A stretch of 64,000 nt of DNA, from contig OZ038508.1 of NCBI GenBank assembly GCA_964036315.1, positions 44,710,129 through 44,774,128 on the forward strand, written 5' to 3'. Numbering within the stretch: the stretch's first letter is position 1; every line of letters begins with the position of its first letter. This document shows, one piece after another, positions 53,441 to 64,000 of this stretch. The stretch comes from Acanthosepion esculentum. Lineage: Eukaryota; Mollusca; Cephalopoda; Sepiida; Sepiidae. The notes under the pieces are model-generated. The model did not search any database. It was given only the letters and a program-made list of their open reading frames with translations, and was not told the DNA's origin. The position numbers were made by a program, and so were the translations under genes.

Positions 53441-54250
53441 CATGGTTTCGGAATTATTGAACGTTGCCATCCAAAGCGATAGAACATAAATAACTTTTCA
53501 AAAATAGGCAGTATGTTTGAAAATATTTCATCGTCCACAAAGCTTCATAAACGCTTCTACTATGTGAAATATCAACATAAAAGCCTATAATATGTGACTT
53601 ATGCTCACTGAATTAATTGGATTAATTAGGAGAGAGATTATGCAGAAAATCAATATCTGTTGATTAAAATAATTTTTGTGTCTATTTTTGCATTCACGAA
53701 CATAATGTACAACGCACATATGAATAAATAAAATCTCCTTGATAACGACTTTAGTCAGTTTCGTTTTAACCATTTGTCTGAACATAATAGTCATGCTAAG
53801 GGTAATATTAGCCCTTTTCTTATAAGGAAACATTTGGCATTCATTAACCTAATAGCTACACTTCTACTGCCGGTTTAAAATTGCATTTTTTCACATTTAA
53901 TGAGTGTCTCCTTCCTAACATTTTGTTTGAAGTAGTGCGGAACGTCAACATATCAGTTAAGTTATTATTTTCTCACCGAGTTATAAGTGCTATACATTTC
54001 AGTTTTTGTTGTTGTTACAAGTTATTTATTTATTATCTGATACATTTCTTTGTGATCCAGTAGCGACAAAATAGAAAATTCGAATAAGTTTGCTCCCTGT
54101 TAAGGCTTACAGTCTTCTGTCGCTCGAAGCCATTCTTAATCCCCAATCTTGAGAAAGCGGTTTCTATACAGCGGACAGGTTGAATATTTTAAAACGAGTT
54201 TGGTACTACGCATAACATCCATATGAATGCTTCGATCTGACGAGAACATG
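53441..54250. other. stretch without recognised genes
   Basis: AT-rich. Confidence 0.45.
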
Positions 54251-54254
54251 ACTC

Positions 54255-54650
54255 GCATTTTTAAATTAATGTTTTGGTTTTCTTGCGTTGTTGTAAGAAA
54301 CTACCTCCAAGGCAGAGTATTCTATGTTCAGTTTGTCATGCATAATACCCTGTTCTATTTTATTTCTACTTTCACTTTCATTTCAGACAGATTGCTCGAT
54401 AAATGGATAGATTTGCAGGAATAACTTAACACAAGGATTTGTTTTTAGATTAATGTTTTGGTTTATCTTTTTTAGATTAATGTTTTGGTTTTCTTGCGTT
54501 GTTGTACGAAAATACTTTCCAAGGCTGAGTATTCTATATTCAGTTTGTCATACATAATACTCTGTTCTATTTTATTTCTACTTTCACTTTCGTTTTAGAC
54601 AGATTGCTCGAGAAATGGATAGATATGCAGGAATCACTTTACACAACGAT
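54255..54650. repeat. tandem duplication, period about 210 bp
   Basis: ATTAATGTTTTGGTTTTCTT, GCGTTGTTGTA, AGTATTCTATGTTCAGTTTG, TTTATTTCTACTTTCACTTTC and ACAGATTGCTCGA occur at 54265 and 54477 onward, with about 90 percent similarity by eye. Confidence 0.88.
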
Positions 54651-56210
54651 TGGTTTATAGTCAGCCTACCTTTTGTTTTGTGTGAGATTTCGGACTTCAC
54701 TCGTCATCGATTGCTTCCAGACGGCTCCAAAGAGAATCGAGTCGTAATTATGACGTCGTTTCTCGATCATTATCTTAAATTTAATCAGTTGCTTTTGACA
54801 GGTTAAACTCGCAGCTAGCCAGACTGACAAACACTGCCGCAACCACACTGACAAGCGACTAATTTTAAAATCCAATTTGCCTTGGCAATCAAATTGGTAG
54901 TGATCGATGGAAATAATTGGAAAAAGCCAATCTTTGTCGATGCTGTTTCGAAGACGTTCCAATATTGCCTCTAATCATTTTATATATCTATTCATTAAAA
55001 TTTTTATCACTGCGATTTAAAAAAAATAGTTTTATCGTTTTTGTAAATCGACCGCTATTTGCAGATGCCGCAATAGCAATAACTAGAGTGTATTAATATA
55101 ATTTTCGTTTGTCATTTTCTCGAGAGCTTCTGCAGGGTTTTAAGCACCTGTTATGGCTTACGAGCTTCAATGTGCGTGTAGCTTAATGAGCATCGACGCA
55201 GAAAATTTCTAACCCGATCTAATGCGTTGCCCTGAAGAAAGTAATATCCTGAGAAAAGGTCTGAATGCGTTTTATACGTATGTTTAAATAGCACTGTAGA
55301 CGGGGCAATCTAGCTTTGTGTGGAAATCGATCTAAGGGAAAGAAAAATCTGAGGCCAAAACTGTGAAAAGGCAAAGGGAAATCATCTGTTCCATAACTCT
55401 TGTACTGTCAGTGCGCAGCTTAGAACCGGATCAAGGAACGATCTTCCTGTCCGATCAGTGAGGTCGCCAGCTACATTTTTAAATGTCTGCGCGACTAGTT
55501 TGTTTAAAGTGATACTTTGTAAAATGGCAATGGGAAGATTGTTGGCTTTTATGACTTGTCTATAACATGTTAAATTTCTCATTTGACGTGGGGTATGTGG
55601 TTTTTCACTGGGTCTGCTTCTGGTCTAATGATGTCTTGCACTATGTTAGCTATGATACGATCTATATAGGTCTTAGGTGGTTCTGCAGAATCTGATTTCT
55701 AATGCTTGGATTCGTCACTATAATTCGGCATTACGAAAATTAATGAGAAAGGAGAAAAAAATTAAAGTACTTGAAGACTTCATAATCAAAGGAAAAAAAT
55801 CACATTTGTCCTTAATTTTACAAACTTCTTTCTGGTAAATAAAAAATATGTATGAATTTCTCCAATCTGTACAGATCCGCAAAATATCTTTATATACACA
55901 CTTCAGGAACGAAAAAGAATTGTCTTTCATAGTTTTTAGACTTTTACCTATGGGGGCATTAAAGGACATTGTGTGTCGCAGAAATATGAATACATTGGCG
56001 GCCCTTAAACAAGAAATTGAAAGGACATATGCAGACGTCTCACTGGGCACTTATTAGGCCAACGTTGGCAAAGCAGTAGTTCCCATTACTAATAAGATAA
56101 AGGCCACCATTATGAGCACCACTTTAGATTGTAGAGTCCAAAGGTAACTTATATTAATCAAGTGATATGTAAATAAATTTTAGTATTACAATATTTATAC
56201 AAGTTTTTCC
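54651..56210. other. 1.5 kb without recognised genes
   Basis: Open frames up to 110 codons (55718-56050 -) have no recognisable family and lie in AT-rich DNA. Confidence 0.4.
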
Positions 56211-56214
56211 TTAT

Positions 56215-56580
56215 CTGTCTATATTTCTGCGATGAGGTATGAGGTTGTACGCTCCGGCCTTCTTCAGGTGACTGGAATTTCGAACTGAACGTTTATTTGC
56301 TCCATCGGGGTAGATTATTCTGGTCCCACGTAACATGGCTCTTCCGGATGTCTCAGTTATTTCTCTTTAACTGAACTCTCAAGTTTTGCTTCACCACTGC
56401 TGCGGCCTGGTTTTGAACTCACAAATCTAGACAATGGATCTATTTTATCCACCGGGGTAGATTGCCATGCCCTTTCCGGATGTCTCAGACATCTCCTTTT
56501 AAGTTTTTGCTCACCATGGCCGTAGCCAGGTATTGAACTCGCCAACGCTTTTATCCACTGGGACATGTGTCCTTGACAGC
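56215..56580 (-). mobile_element. SINE family S1 copy G, with internal duplication
   Basis: The - strand head GTCCCAGTGGATAAAAGCG, GGCGAGTTCAATACCTGGC; body AACTGAGACATCCGGAAG, GGAGCAAATAAACGTTCAG, CACCTGAAGAAGGCCGGAGC. A second head-body junction at 56400-56480 repeats GGATAAAATAGATCC and TGTGAGTTCAAAACCAGGC, so part of one copy is inserted or duplicated in another. Confidence 0.83.
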
Positions 56581-57094
56581 ATCAGTCTATCAATTTCTGG
56601 TACTTATTAACTTAATGTCTCAGTTTTTCCAATTTTTTGCCAGAGCTCATACTGCAATTTTTGTTGTTAATATTATTGCTTCATTTCTCTAGCAATCATT
56701 GGTTACCCATTTCTATGTTTGGCCGGGTTAGGAAATTTTTGTGGCCTAACATATGTGCTGCGTCCATAAGTTTTGAGAAAATACTTATACGTAAAGAATC
56801 AATGCATTAGTTACGTTAATTAAAATAGAAAGCTAATTACCAAGATGAACGTGTATAGAAAGAGTTTTAATTGCCATATCATTGACAATAAATTTACTCT
56901 TCTTGACAGACCATCTCTTTCCACAAGGCGGCATAATTAATAACAAAACTGATAGAAAGATAAACAGAAACAAAAGTATTAAACGAAAAATGACACGTCT
57001 ATATGCGAAAACATATATTAAAAACATGAGAATATATAAATGTAATGTTTATAGGTTATTTTTATAGATATTATTTATTTAAATAAACGCTCTG
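56581..57094. other. stretch without recognised genes
   Basis: AT-rich; nothing recognised. Confidence 0.4.
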
Positions 57095-57210
57095 TACTAT
57101 TTAGCTACAGAGAAGCGTGTGATTAGCAACGTAAAATAAATAGTCCAAGATTGTGTGTTTATGAACAGTAATTTGAACTTTGCTAATCAGACGCTTCTCT
57201 GTAGCTGAAT
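57095..57210. repeat. inverted repeat around SINE head
   Basis: AGCTACAGAGAAGCGTGTGA, TTAGCAA at 57102 is the inverse of TTGCTAATCAGACGCTTCTC and TGTAGCT at 57179-57207, with two mismatches. The right arm is the 5' end of the S2 SINE. Confidence 0.8.
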
Positions 57211-57375
57211 GGTAAAACATCACAGATCAAATAACGTTTTTCGTATAGGAATATTGTGCTCGATTCCTGTCGGAGAACATATATTTTTTACGAAATTTCT
57301 CGGACATTCAAGCCAGTAAATGTAATTAATACTGTGTAATTAAAAACAAAGTATTCACTTAAATAATTTGTATCT
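57190..57375 (+). mobile_element. SINE family S2, copy with tRNA-like head
   Basis: TTCTCTG (57195-57201) and CGGAGAA (57271-57277) form a complete seven-pair acceptor stem with one G-T. TAGCTGAATGGT matches the A box and TGCTCGATTCC the B box. So the head is clearly tRNA-derived, though the anticodon arm is not canonical. The body continues AAATTTCTCGGACATTCAAG, CCAGTAAATGTAATTAATAC, ACTTAAATAATTTGTATC. Shared with 2285 (-), 39770 (-) and part of 40095. Confidence 0.8.
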
Positions 57376-57855
57376 CTAAAAATAACGTATAAACAGAAAA
57401 GTCATTAAATAATTTTCGGATTTAATTAATTTTCATTTTCCAACGCGACACGGAATTTTTTATGTTTCAAAACTGATACTAAAAATTATAAATGTAATTA
57501 TAAAGATAAACTTAAAATCTGGAGTTTCGGCCCATTGTCAAGCGATGTTAGGAATAACTTTCTAAGAAATTTACTTAATTTATAAGCGCAATCTTAATAT
57601 TTTGAGTTGTTAAGGTTAGGGAAAATTCAATCTATTTTGATTAGGGTGGTTGGGTTTTTATTTTCCGTAGACAACTTATGTATCAAATATATGTTCCTTA
57701 TAAAGTCAAGGTAAATTTAGGTGGAGTGTGGTGCTTGCAACACATATCCAGCCATCCTTATTCAGCGTCCCGTCTGGGTTTTCAATGACAAAAAATATGA
57801 CTTTTTTATTTATCCGATTCATTCATATTTTTATACACAAATATTTTCTAAAATG
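57376..57855. other. stretch without recognised genes
   Basis: A hammerhead-like tail motif, TTGACAATGGGCCGAAACTC, lies on the - strand near 57520-57545. Confidence 0.4.
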
Positions 57856-57858
57856 GTC

Positions 57859-58029
<171 letters not shown>

Positions 58030-58139
58030 CACGTGAATGAATGCCTGTCATCATTGAATAAAAAGTATATTTGTCTATGGCTAAATAAATATAAGAGACT
58101 TACTGTCAAAATTCTACTCTCATTGACATATGTTAAATT

Positions 58140-58165
58140 ACATAATTTTACGTATATATACATAC

Positions 58166-58197
<32 letters not shown>

Positions 58198-58220
58198 ATG
58201 TATGTATATACACACACAAT
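58140..58220. repeat. short (TA)n(TG)n(TA)n microsatellite
   Basis: ATATATATATATATG and TGTGTGTGTGTGTGTG runs with GTAT units. Confidence 0.9.
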
Positions 58221-58528
58221 AATATTAACTACGAACTCTGCCACAATGTACTGACCGTGTTTGAAAAATTAAATTTTCCCATAACTCAAGATACATACAT
58301 AAAACAATCCATATATTTAGTTATACATAAAAAATAACAATGATAGAAGACAATGGCTAAGGATATAGCTGAGAGCGCCCGGACATAGAAAACATTTTCA
58401 AACTTTGAATTCCTAGAAAAAAATAAGATTATACGAACACAAGAAAAATTAAATAAAAAAAATAACCACAGTGCCATGTATGTCGTTTTTAATGAAACTT
58501 ATAAAAGAATGATCCTGCCCAAAGACAC

Positions 58529-58531
<3 letters not shown>

Positions 58532-58606
<75 letters not shown>
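58532..58606. repeat. (TA)n microsatellite
   Basis: About 37 TA units. Confidence 0.97.
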
Positions 58607-58608
<2 letters not shown>

Positions 58609-58734
58609 TTTATAATCCAAGTGGCTTAGTAGTATAAAATATTAAAACTGATCGACAAAAACGCGTACAGGTGGCTCTGTATTAGGTCTCCTTTATCTTT
58701 ATTTTACTGTCAAAATAGATGTAACCGTAAGTTC

Positions 58735-58895
58735 TACTTTAATATTTTCTTTTATCGCACTTCTCAACTGTGGAACGTTCTTACGATTACTTGCTTCACT
58801 GCCGCCTACGATCTTCAAAAGTTTAAACGTAACGTCAGTCGCTATTTTCTCTCCTCCAGAATTCCGTTGTTTAATTGCTCTTTCTCCTCACTACA
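58735..58895 (+). pseudogene. LINE L1c-type C-terminal fragment
   Basis: The + strand reads FFYRTSQLWNVLTITCFTAA, YDLQKFKRNVSRYFLSSRIP. The consensus end is FFPRTSxLWNSLPAxCFPxxYDLQxFKxxVNRYLLS. Only this short end remains. A TTTGATGAGGGTGAAACG motif follows at 58957. Confidence 0.7.
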
Positions 58896-59665
58896 GTCTT
58901 CTCATTCTTCTTCCAATACCGAGTAATCGCCTTGCGTCTTCGTTGCATTAACGCTTTGATGAGGGTGAAACGTTTAAGAAAATACGTGTCTGTGTTAGTG
59001 TGTGCGTGTGTGTGTATGTGTGTGAGAGAGATTTCAGATAAAGAGTGAAAAAGAATTAACATTAAGAATCTATCAATTTAGGTTTCTTTATCCCAAGGTT
59101 AGAAAATATATAATTAAATATTTACCATTTTAAGCGAAGTAGATTTTCTTATTTTTTTATTTATCATGAACGGAGAGCGCCACTCAGAGAAACAATATAC
59201 GCCAACGTACACGTCTTATATTTCTAGGCGTCTGTATTATTAAGTGTCTTCGTGACAATCTTGTTAAATTCTACGTCACTTTGAGCTGACCGTATGTTGA
59301 TTTATAAACAAAGACAATATCCCATTTTTCATCGGATGAGCAATTATCTAAACCTAATAGCAAGAGAATCAACCTGAGCTTAGTGAAGGGGCCTGTTTTT
59401 GTTTCTTAGCTGAAAAAACTCCGTTTGATGCTTGACATTACAGCATTATTTGTAGTACCAGCCAAGAAATTAATTACGAATTTAAGAATCATTAAATGTA
59501 AATAAACACTATGAAGAATTAAACTTTTTTTTTCTGTTAGAAAAGTTATGTAAAAGTTGTTGACAATTTAATTATTAATATATTTTCCAGTTTTATTTCA
59601 TCCTTTGGAATCAGTTAGTAATAAAATTCTACTGAAAACTTTCCGTATATGAATTAACAATAAAC
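58896..59665. other. stretch without recognised genes
   Basis: AT-rich. Confidence 0.4.
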
Positions 59666-59667
59666 TA

Positions 59668-59765
59668 GAGTATTTGATTTTATTTGTTTTTACGGCTTAT
59701 CATCCCTTTGTGAGTTATTGAAATACCGAAATATATTCTGGATTCTAAGAATAATCCTTCTTTTT
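59668..59765 (+). repeat. dispersed repeat family R4, copy 3
   Basis: ATTTGTTTTTACGGCTTATC, GTGAGTTATTGAAATACCG and AAATATATTCTGG follow the R4 order of 33905. Diverged. Confidence 0.45.
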
Positions 59766-59879
59766 TGTCCAGTGAACATTTCATTAAAAATCTTCCATAA
59801 TATAACAATTATTTTCTCGGTACAAGTCCAACTATGTTATTCATAGCTGGCGTGAGACGTATTCATACCGTTCCCAAGG

Positions 59880-59965
59880 GTATTTTTTGCATATGTTAAT
59901 GTAACGAACCCGAGTGGAATTCGAACTTGACTCTCCAATTTCTCATCCCACGTAGTTTGGAGTAA
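59880..59965 (-). repeat. tRNA-like SINE head
   Basis: The - strand has GAGAGTCAAGTTCGAATTCC, ACTCGGGTTCG: a good B box (AAGTTCGAATTCC). An A-box-like CTACGTGGGATGAGAAATTGG lies upstream, in parts CTACGTGGGATG and AGAAATTGG. Confidence 0.45.
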
Positions 59966-60281
59966 TGCTCATAATTACATAATGATTCGTAACATAATTT
60001 ATCTATTGTGGAAAAATGAAATAAATCCAAGAAATAAAATAATAGTAATGAATGATAAAAAAACAATGCATTTTAAAAATGATATTAAGCGTAAAGGAAC
60101 CGGAAAAAATATTTTTGTGAAGCGCGGTTAGGTATTGCTGTTGAAGTTTCTAAAATCAAACATTTCATGTTCCATACACTATCTCGCCCTTGCTAAAATA
60201 TATAGTATCACGTGTTTATTACGATTCCGCTGGGAACGTTAGTTTCTCCGTTCCACTGACTACTGACTCTCTCTTATCACA

Positions 60282-60560
60282 TTCCAACGTATCATGTCTG
60301 CCCGGGACTTCCAAACCTATGAGGCCAAGATTTCCCTATGGTTGTTCCAACTCTGCGCAAGGCTGACCTGAATTCTACCAGTGTAACGATGTTTATAGTT
60401 ACTTACCCCAACTTCTTGATCAATAAAATAAAAAGGACACCCCATAGCTATAATCAAACATTCCAACGCTAAAGTTAACACAAATCTCCCTTTGGTTGAT
60501 CCAACTCAGCGCAAAACTGACTTGAGATCGACCATTAGTAAGATGTTTACACTTACTTAG
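60282..60560. repeat. diverged direct repeat, offset about 150-180 bp
   Basis: ATTCCAACG, ATTTCCCTATGGTTGTTCCA, ACTCTGCGCAAGGCTGAC and GATGTTTATAGTTACTTA at 60282-60410 match ATTCCAACG, ATCTCCCTTTGGTTGATCCA, ACTCAGCGCAAAACTGAC and GATGTTTACACTTACTTA at 60460-60560. Confidence 0.75.
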
Positions 60561-60590
60561 TGTAAGTAAGTGTAAGCATCTTACTAATGG
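60532..60590. repeat. 59 bp near-perfect hairpin
   Basis: The 28-base arm CCATTAGTAAGATG-TTTACACTTACTTA (60532-60559) and 60563-60590 pair throughout; one position is a T-G wobble. The loop is GTG (60560-60562). Confidence 0.9.
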
Positions 60591-61540
60591 ACTAAAGAGA
60601 AAATGGAAATACCCAAGAGATATTAACAACTTTATTTCACTACAGTTTATATAAAGAAAAAATTAACCGATCTGTGGTAAAACCCAAAATTTTTGCCTGT
60701 TTCTTCTTCAATTGTCTATCATGTGAACACGCACCTCCCTAAAATACACACAAACACGGGACCTTTTAAACTCTTTAATTTAAAGCAATAATAATGAGAA
60801 TAAATCTTGTAACAAAGCAATAATGCTGACAAAGGCGAACTAAAATTCAGCAAGAAGATGGCATATAATTATAATAAAATAATAATAGTGAGCGTCTAAA
60901 ACCAACAACAATAAGCCTGTCTGCAGCCCAAGATTAGAAAGCGTATTCTCCGATACTAAATAACCAGAGAAATGAAAAGAAGCGAGACGCTATCTACATA
61001 GATATTGTATAAAGCCCGGGTTTCGTCATTATTGAATGGCATAATCACACGTGTTGCTATTGCATTTGCTCGCAAAACAAGTTAGCTGTTAATCGCTATC
61101 ACGTTTTGTCTAGTATTTCTTTGACTGTTTCAAACTCTTTTCGTCGCAACTAATTGGATCGTCAAGCGTTGTAGATCGGAAAACATTTATGTATGACTAG
61201 ATCTACATCAATTAAGTTAAAATGTTTTGGAGGTGATGGGGGATTATATCTTACTATACAGACATTAAATTTATTTACTAATATTCACTGGCCTTCGGTA
61301 TGAAGATAAACTACATTCACCAGCAAGGTCTTTGATCGGGAGATTGAAGATTTTGAGAAACGTGGAACCATCTCTTAATTGTTGTTGTTCCCAGGGCCAA
61401 CGTGTCGCGGGGGTGGGAGGTTATAGCATTTGTTAGGATGCCAGGAATGGACAAATATTGAACTAAAAAAAAAACTCTATGAAAATATCAAAATACATTT
61501 TCAGAGTAAAATTATTGACAATACAATTTTATATGAAAAA
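60591..61540. other. stretch without recognised genes
   Basis: Nothing recognised. Short G-rich runs near 61425. Confidence 0.4.
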
Positions 61541-61544
61541 TTAC

Positions 61545-61665
61545 CAGCAATAACTATTTATAGTACAACTGCCAATAATATATTTTATCTGTAGTTGATG
61601 CCATAAAATTGTGTTCAAAATATTTATATTTCGGCATTAAATGATCCATAGAGATTGATATGTCG
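61545..61665 (-). repeat. dispersed repeat family R4, copy 4
   Basis: The - strand reads GATCATTTAATGCCGAAAT, AATATTTTGAACACAATTTT, ATGGCATCAACTACAGATAA, and GTTATTGCTGGTAATTTTTC, matching 31400-31500 and 34010. Confidence 0.6.
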
Positions 61666-61669
61666 CTAA

Positions 61670-62465
61670 CCAACCAAACAACCAACCAACCAACCAACTC
61701 ATCAATCAACTAACAATCCAACCAACCACCCAACTAAGTAACCAACACATGAATCAACTATCCAACCAACCAACAATCCAAGCAAGCAAGCAAGCAACCA
61801 ACCAACCAACCAACCAACCAACCAACTCATCAATCAACTAACAATCCAACCAACCACCCAACTAACCAACCAACACATGAATCAACTATCCAACCAACCA
61901 ACCATCCAACCAACCAACCAACCAACCAACCAACCAACCAACTCATCAATCAACTACCAATCCAACCAACCACCCAACTAACCACGCCACACATGAATCA
62001 ACCAACCAACCAACCAACCAACCAACCATCCAACCAACTCATCAATCAACTAACAATCCAACCAACCAACCAACTAACCAACCAACACATGAATCAACTA
62101 TCCAACCAACCAACCATCCAACCAACCAACCAACCAACCAACCAACCAACCAACCAACCAACCAACTCATCAATCAACTAACAATCCAATCAACCAACCA
62201 ACTAACCAACCAACACATGAATCAACTATCCAACCAACCAACCATCCAACCAAGCAACCGACCAACCAACCAACCAACCAACCAACTCATCAATCAACTA
62301 ACAATCCAACCAACCAAACAACTAACCAACCAACACATGAATCAAGTATCCAACCAACCAACCAACCAACCATCCAACCAACCAACCAACCAACCAACCA
62401 TCCAACCAACCAACCAATCAACCAACAAACAAACCAACAAACAAACCAACCAACCAACTTATCAA
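61670..62465. repeat. (CCAA)n minisatellite with higher-order unit
   Basis: Within AACC tetranucleotides, ACTCATCAATCAACTA recurs at 61697, 61825, 61941, 62037, 62165 and 62285, spaced 96-128 bp. Each is followed by CAATCCAACCAACC and ACACATGAATCAACTATCC. Open frames reading Asn-Gln-Pro-Thr are repeat artefacts. Confidence 0.95.
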
Positions 62466-63285
62466 ATAACCAACGCTCATTCAGCACTATATTACCTACT
62501 GTTTTTATCTACGTTACAATATTAACATTCGAATATTACCTTATAGCAAGTAAAAACAGATATAATCGATGTTTTAAAAAAATTGTACCAACAAAGAATC
62601 CTAGCAAAGGCGTAAAAAATTATAGAAATTAAGTATCAAATTAAGGTTATGAAAATCTTCCAAGGTCCACCCGAACTCGGGGTGATAGAATCTGTTAGGG
62701 TCAAGGTTAGTGACATTCCCAAACAAAAACAAAACACTATGAAAGTATAAAAACTGAAACAAGAAAAACATTTTAACTAATCAGCAGAAAGATAAAATAA
62801 TTATTGTAATAATGGACACGGAGCAATAACCCAAACTAGATTTTATTCTGCACAATAGAATAATTACTACAAACAAAACAATTTATAAGCAGACACGGTC
62901 CATTTTTGACAATAGGTAGGGGGAGAGAAGAACCGTTCTCCCCAATTATATGTTTTTCTCGAGTCATATAAAACATTCAAAAGGCGGTTATAAGCCGAGC
63001 ATTTTTACTAACTGATGTCACACTTCAATCTGCTACAGAATAAATGTCGCGTGTGACCCTAACAATTTTTACAACCTTATTTCAAAGACGCGCAAACTTA
63101 TAATCGTCATCCTTACACACACATAAACACGTATTATGAATGAACATTTCACATTCCATATTCAAATTATGTCCATGATCCATATTTAAATTATGTCCAT
63201 GATCTTTTTTGTACAGATACAACAATGGCAAATTTCAATTTCATGTCCAATATATACAATATAATAAACTCGCTTGGGCTCCTCG
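62466..63285. other. st​retch without recognised genes
   Basis: TTATGTCCATGATC is duplicated at 63168 and 63191. Nothing else recognised. Confidence 0.4.
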
Positions 63286-63287
63286 AC

Positions 63288-63356
63288 GCGGTGTAATGGT
63301 TAGCTAACTTGTCTCCTTAATACTGTATACTGAGTTCGATCCTCACTGAGTGCCCA
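63288..63356 (+). repeat. tRNA-like sequence, probable SINE head
   Basis: GCGGTGTAATGGTTAGC fits an A box and TGAGTTCGATCCTCAC a B box; the TTCGATC loop has a four-pair stem. The acceptor stem does not pair well, so a functional tRNA is unlikely. A related head lies at 36470. Confidence 0.5.
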
Positions 63357-64000
63357 TATTTTCGGCAATATGCCGTACTTAAGCTACGATTAGAAAATCA
63401 TGTATAAGGAATTTGTTAATTTTTAGATATTCTGAAGTTGTCTATCCTTTCTCTATTTCAGAAATATATATGTATGAAATAAAATGCACATAGATTTTAG
63501 CATCTGAAAAGCTTTAACCATACAAAATTAACGGATTATATGTGAAGTCACAAGTGGGGAATGCACTGAAGTAGACGAATTGTAATCAGCTAGAAGTATA
63601 ACCCGTCTTCGATCGGGTGTTTCATTTCCTGGAATTTTTTGCCGTTCAATTAGAGCGGTTCAAGTTTAAAGTCAGCCTACCCGAAAATCTATATTATTAA
63701 CAACAATTGGGTGCAACTGAGGCACATCCCCAAATGGGGGAAGGGGGGGGGTAAAAATTTGAAATGGGCCGTTTTTGCGTTCTCAATCTTGCAAGGAAGG
63801 AACCTCTTCCATGGACCGATATAATAATAATATACGATATTTTTCTATTCATAATATACTTTTTTCTATAATTCCAGTAATCTTTTCGTTAGATTTCAAC
63901 TCTCTAAATTGACTGTACGCTGTTTCAGACATTAAATTTTGTCCTTTTATTTTCGCGCAAAGTGTAAAAACTCAATGTTTTCGATTTCACATTCTAGGTT
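63357..64000. other. stretch without recognised genes
   Basis: AT-rich with a G run at 63741-63751. The window ends without a feature boundary. Confidence 0.45.

Noticed and set aside
54666..54962. 98-codon - strand frame
   Set aside because: No similarity, and it crosses the boundary of a tandem duplication without codon bias.
61670..62465. CRISPR-like array
   Set aside because: Spacers and repeats are all CCAA variants in an animal genome; this is a minisatellite.
61993..62525. Asn-Gln-Pro-Thr repeat proteins of 62 and 102 codons
   Set aside because: They follow the CCAA minisatellite and have no start context or non-repeat domain.
63288..63356. Functional tRNA gene
   Set aside because: A and B boxes are good but the acceptor stem does not pair, and a similar head at 36470 is part of a repeat; a SINE head is more likely.

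Overview
The window looks like intergenic or deep intronic DNA from a repeat-rich, AT-rich animal genome. The sequence directly shows about thirty long (TA)n or compound (TA)n/(CA)n/(GATA)n arrays, many decayed transposons and retroelements, and several tRNA-like SINE families. Penelope-like elements, CR1/Jockey-type LINEs, mariner, pogo-like, hAT and Ty3/gypsy remnants occur together with this microsatellite load. That mix best fits a mollusc, most probably a cephalopod such as an octopus; this is inference from composition, as no host gene fixes the species. I recognise no intact host protein-coding gene, no rRNA and no convincing functional tRNA gene. The only coding similarity is to broken transposon proteins.

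Layout. 0-4.6 kb: three mariner-like fragments on the + strand, one on the - strand, and a retroelement-associated domain. 5-9.2 kb: LINE 3' ends, an 800 bp fold-back element and a Penelope-like element with a GIY-YIG relic. 9.4-11.5 kb: microsatellites. 12.4-13.7 kb: a LINE reverse transcriptase with YADD, split by two SINE copies in inverted orientation. 14.5-18.1 kb: palindromes and MITEs, a second RT type with YSDD, and a mariner/Tc1 remnant. 20-21.2 kb: a GAT/GGT array between direct repeats. 21.7-23.8 kb: LINE pieces. 24.2-30.7 kb: a degenerate Ty3/gypsy element on the - strand, with two LTRs, gag, protease, RNase H and integrase relics; its upstream LTR is split by a mariner. 31.9-32.7 kb: Penelope RT. 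33.2-33.7 kb: a 230 bp tandem repeat. 35-37 kb: Penelope and LINE relics. 39.2-41.6 kb: an LTR-like element, an inverted repeat and an element containing a complete hammerhead ribozyme. 43.8-49.6 kb: tandem LINE units, the second LTR-like copy with its matching empty site, and SINEs. 50-53.4 kb: SINEs, a 107 bp tandem array, a hAT remnant and a LINE tail. 54-64 kb: tandem duplications, SINEs, a near-perfect hairpin and a CCAA minisatellite.

The most interesting observations are: the hammerhead ribozyme at 41461-41503, where every core residue and all three helices can be drawn; the pair of 370-375 bp LTR-like elements, one with 5-bp target duplications that a related empty site inside the window confirms; and several near-perfect hairpins that known families do not explain. 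The elements mostly do not work together as genes. They record layered insertion, which the nesting partly orders in time.
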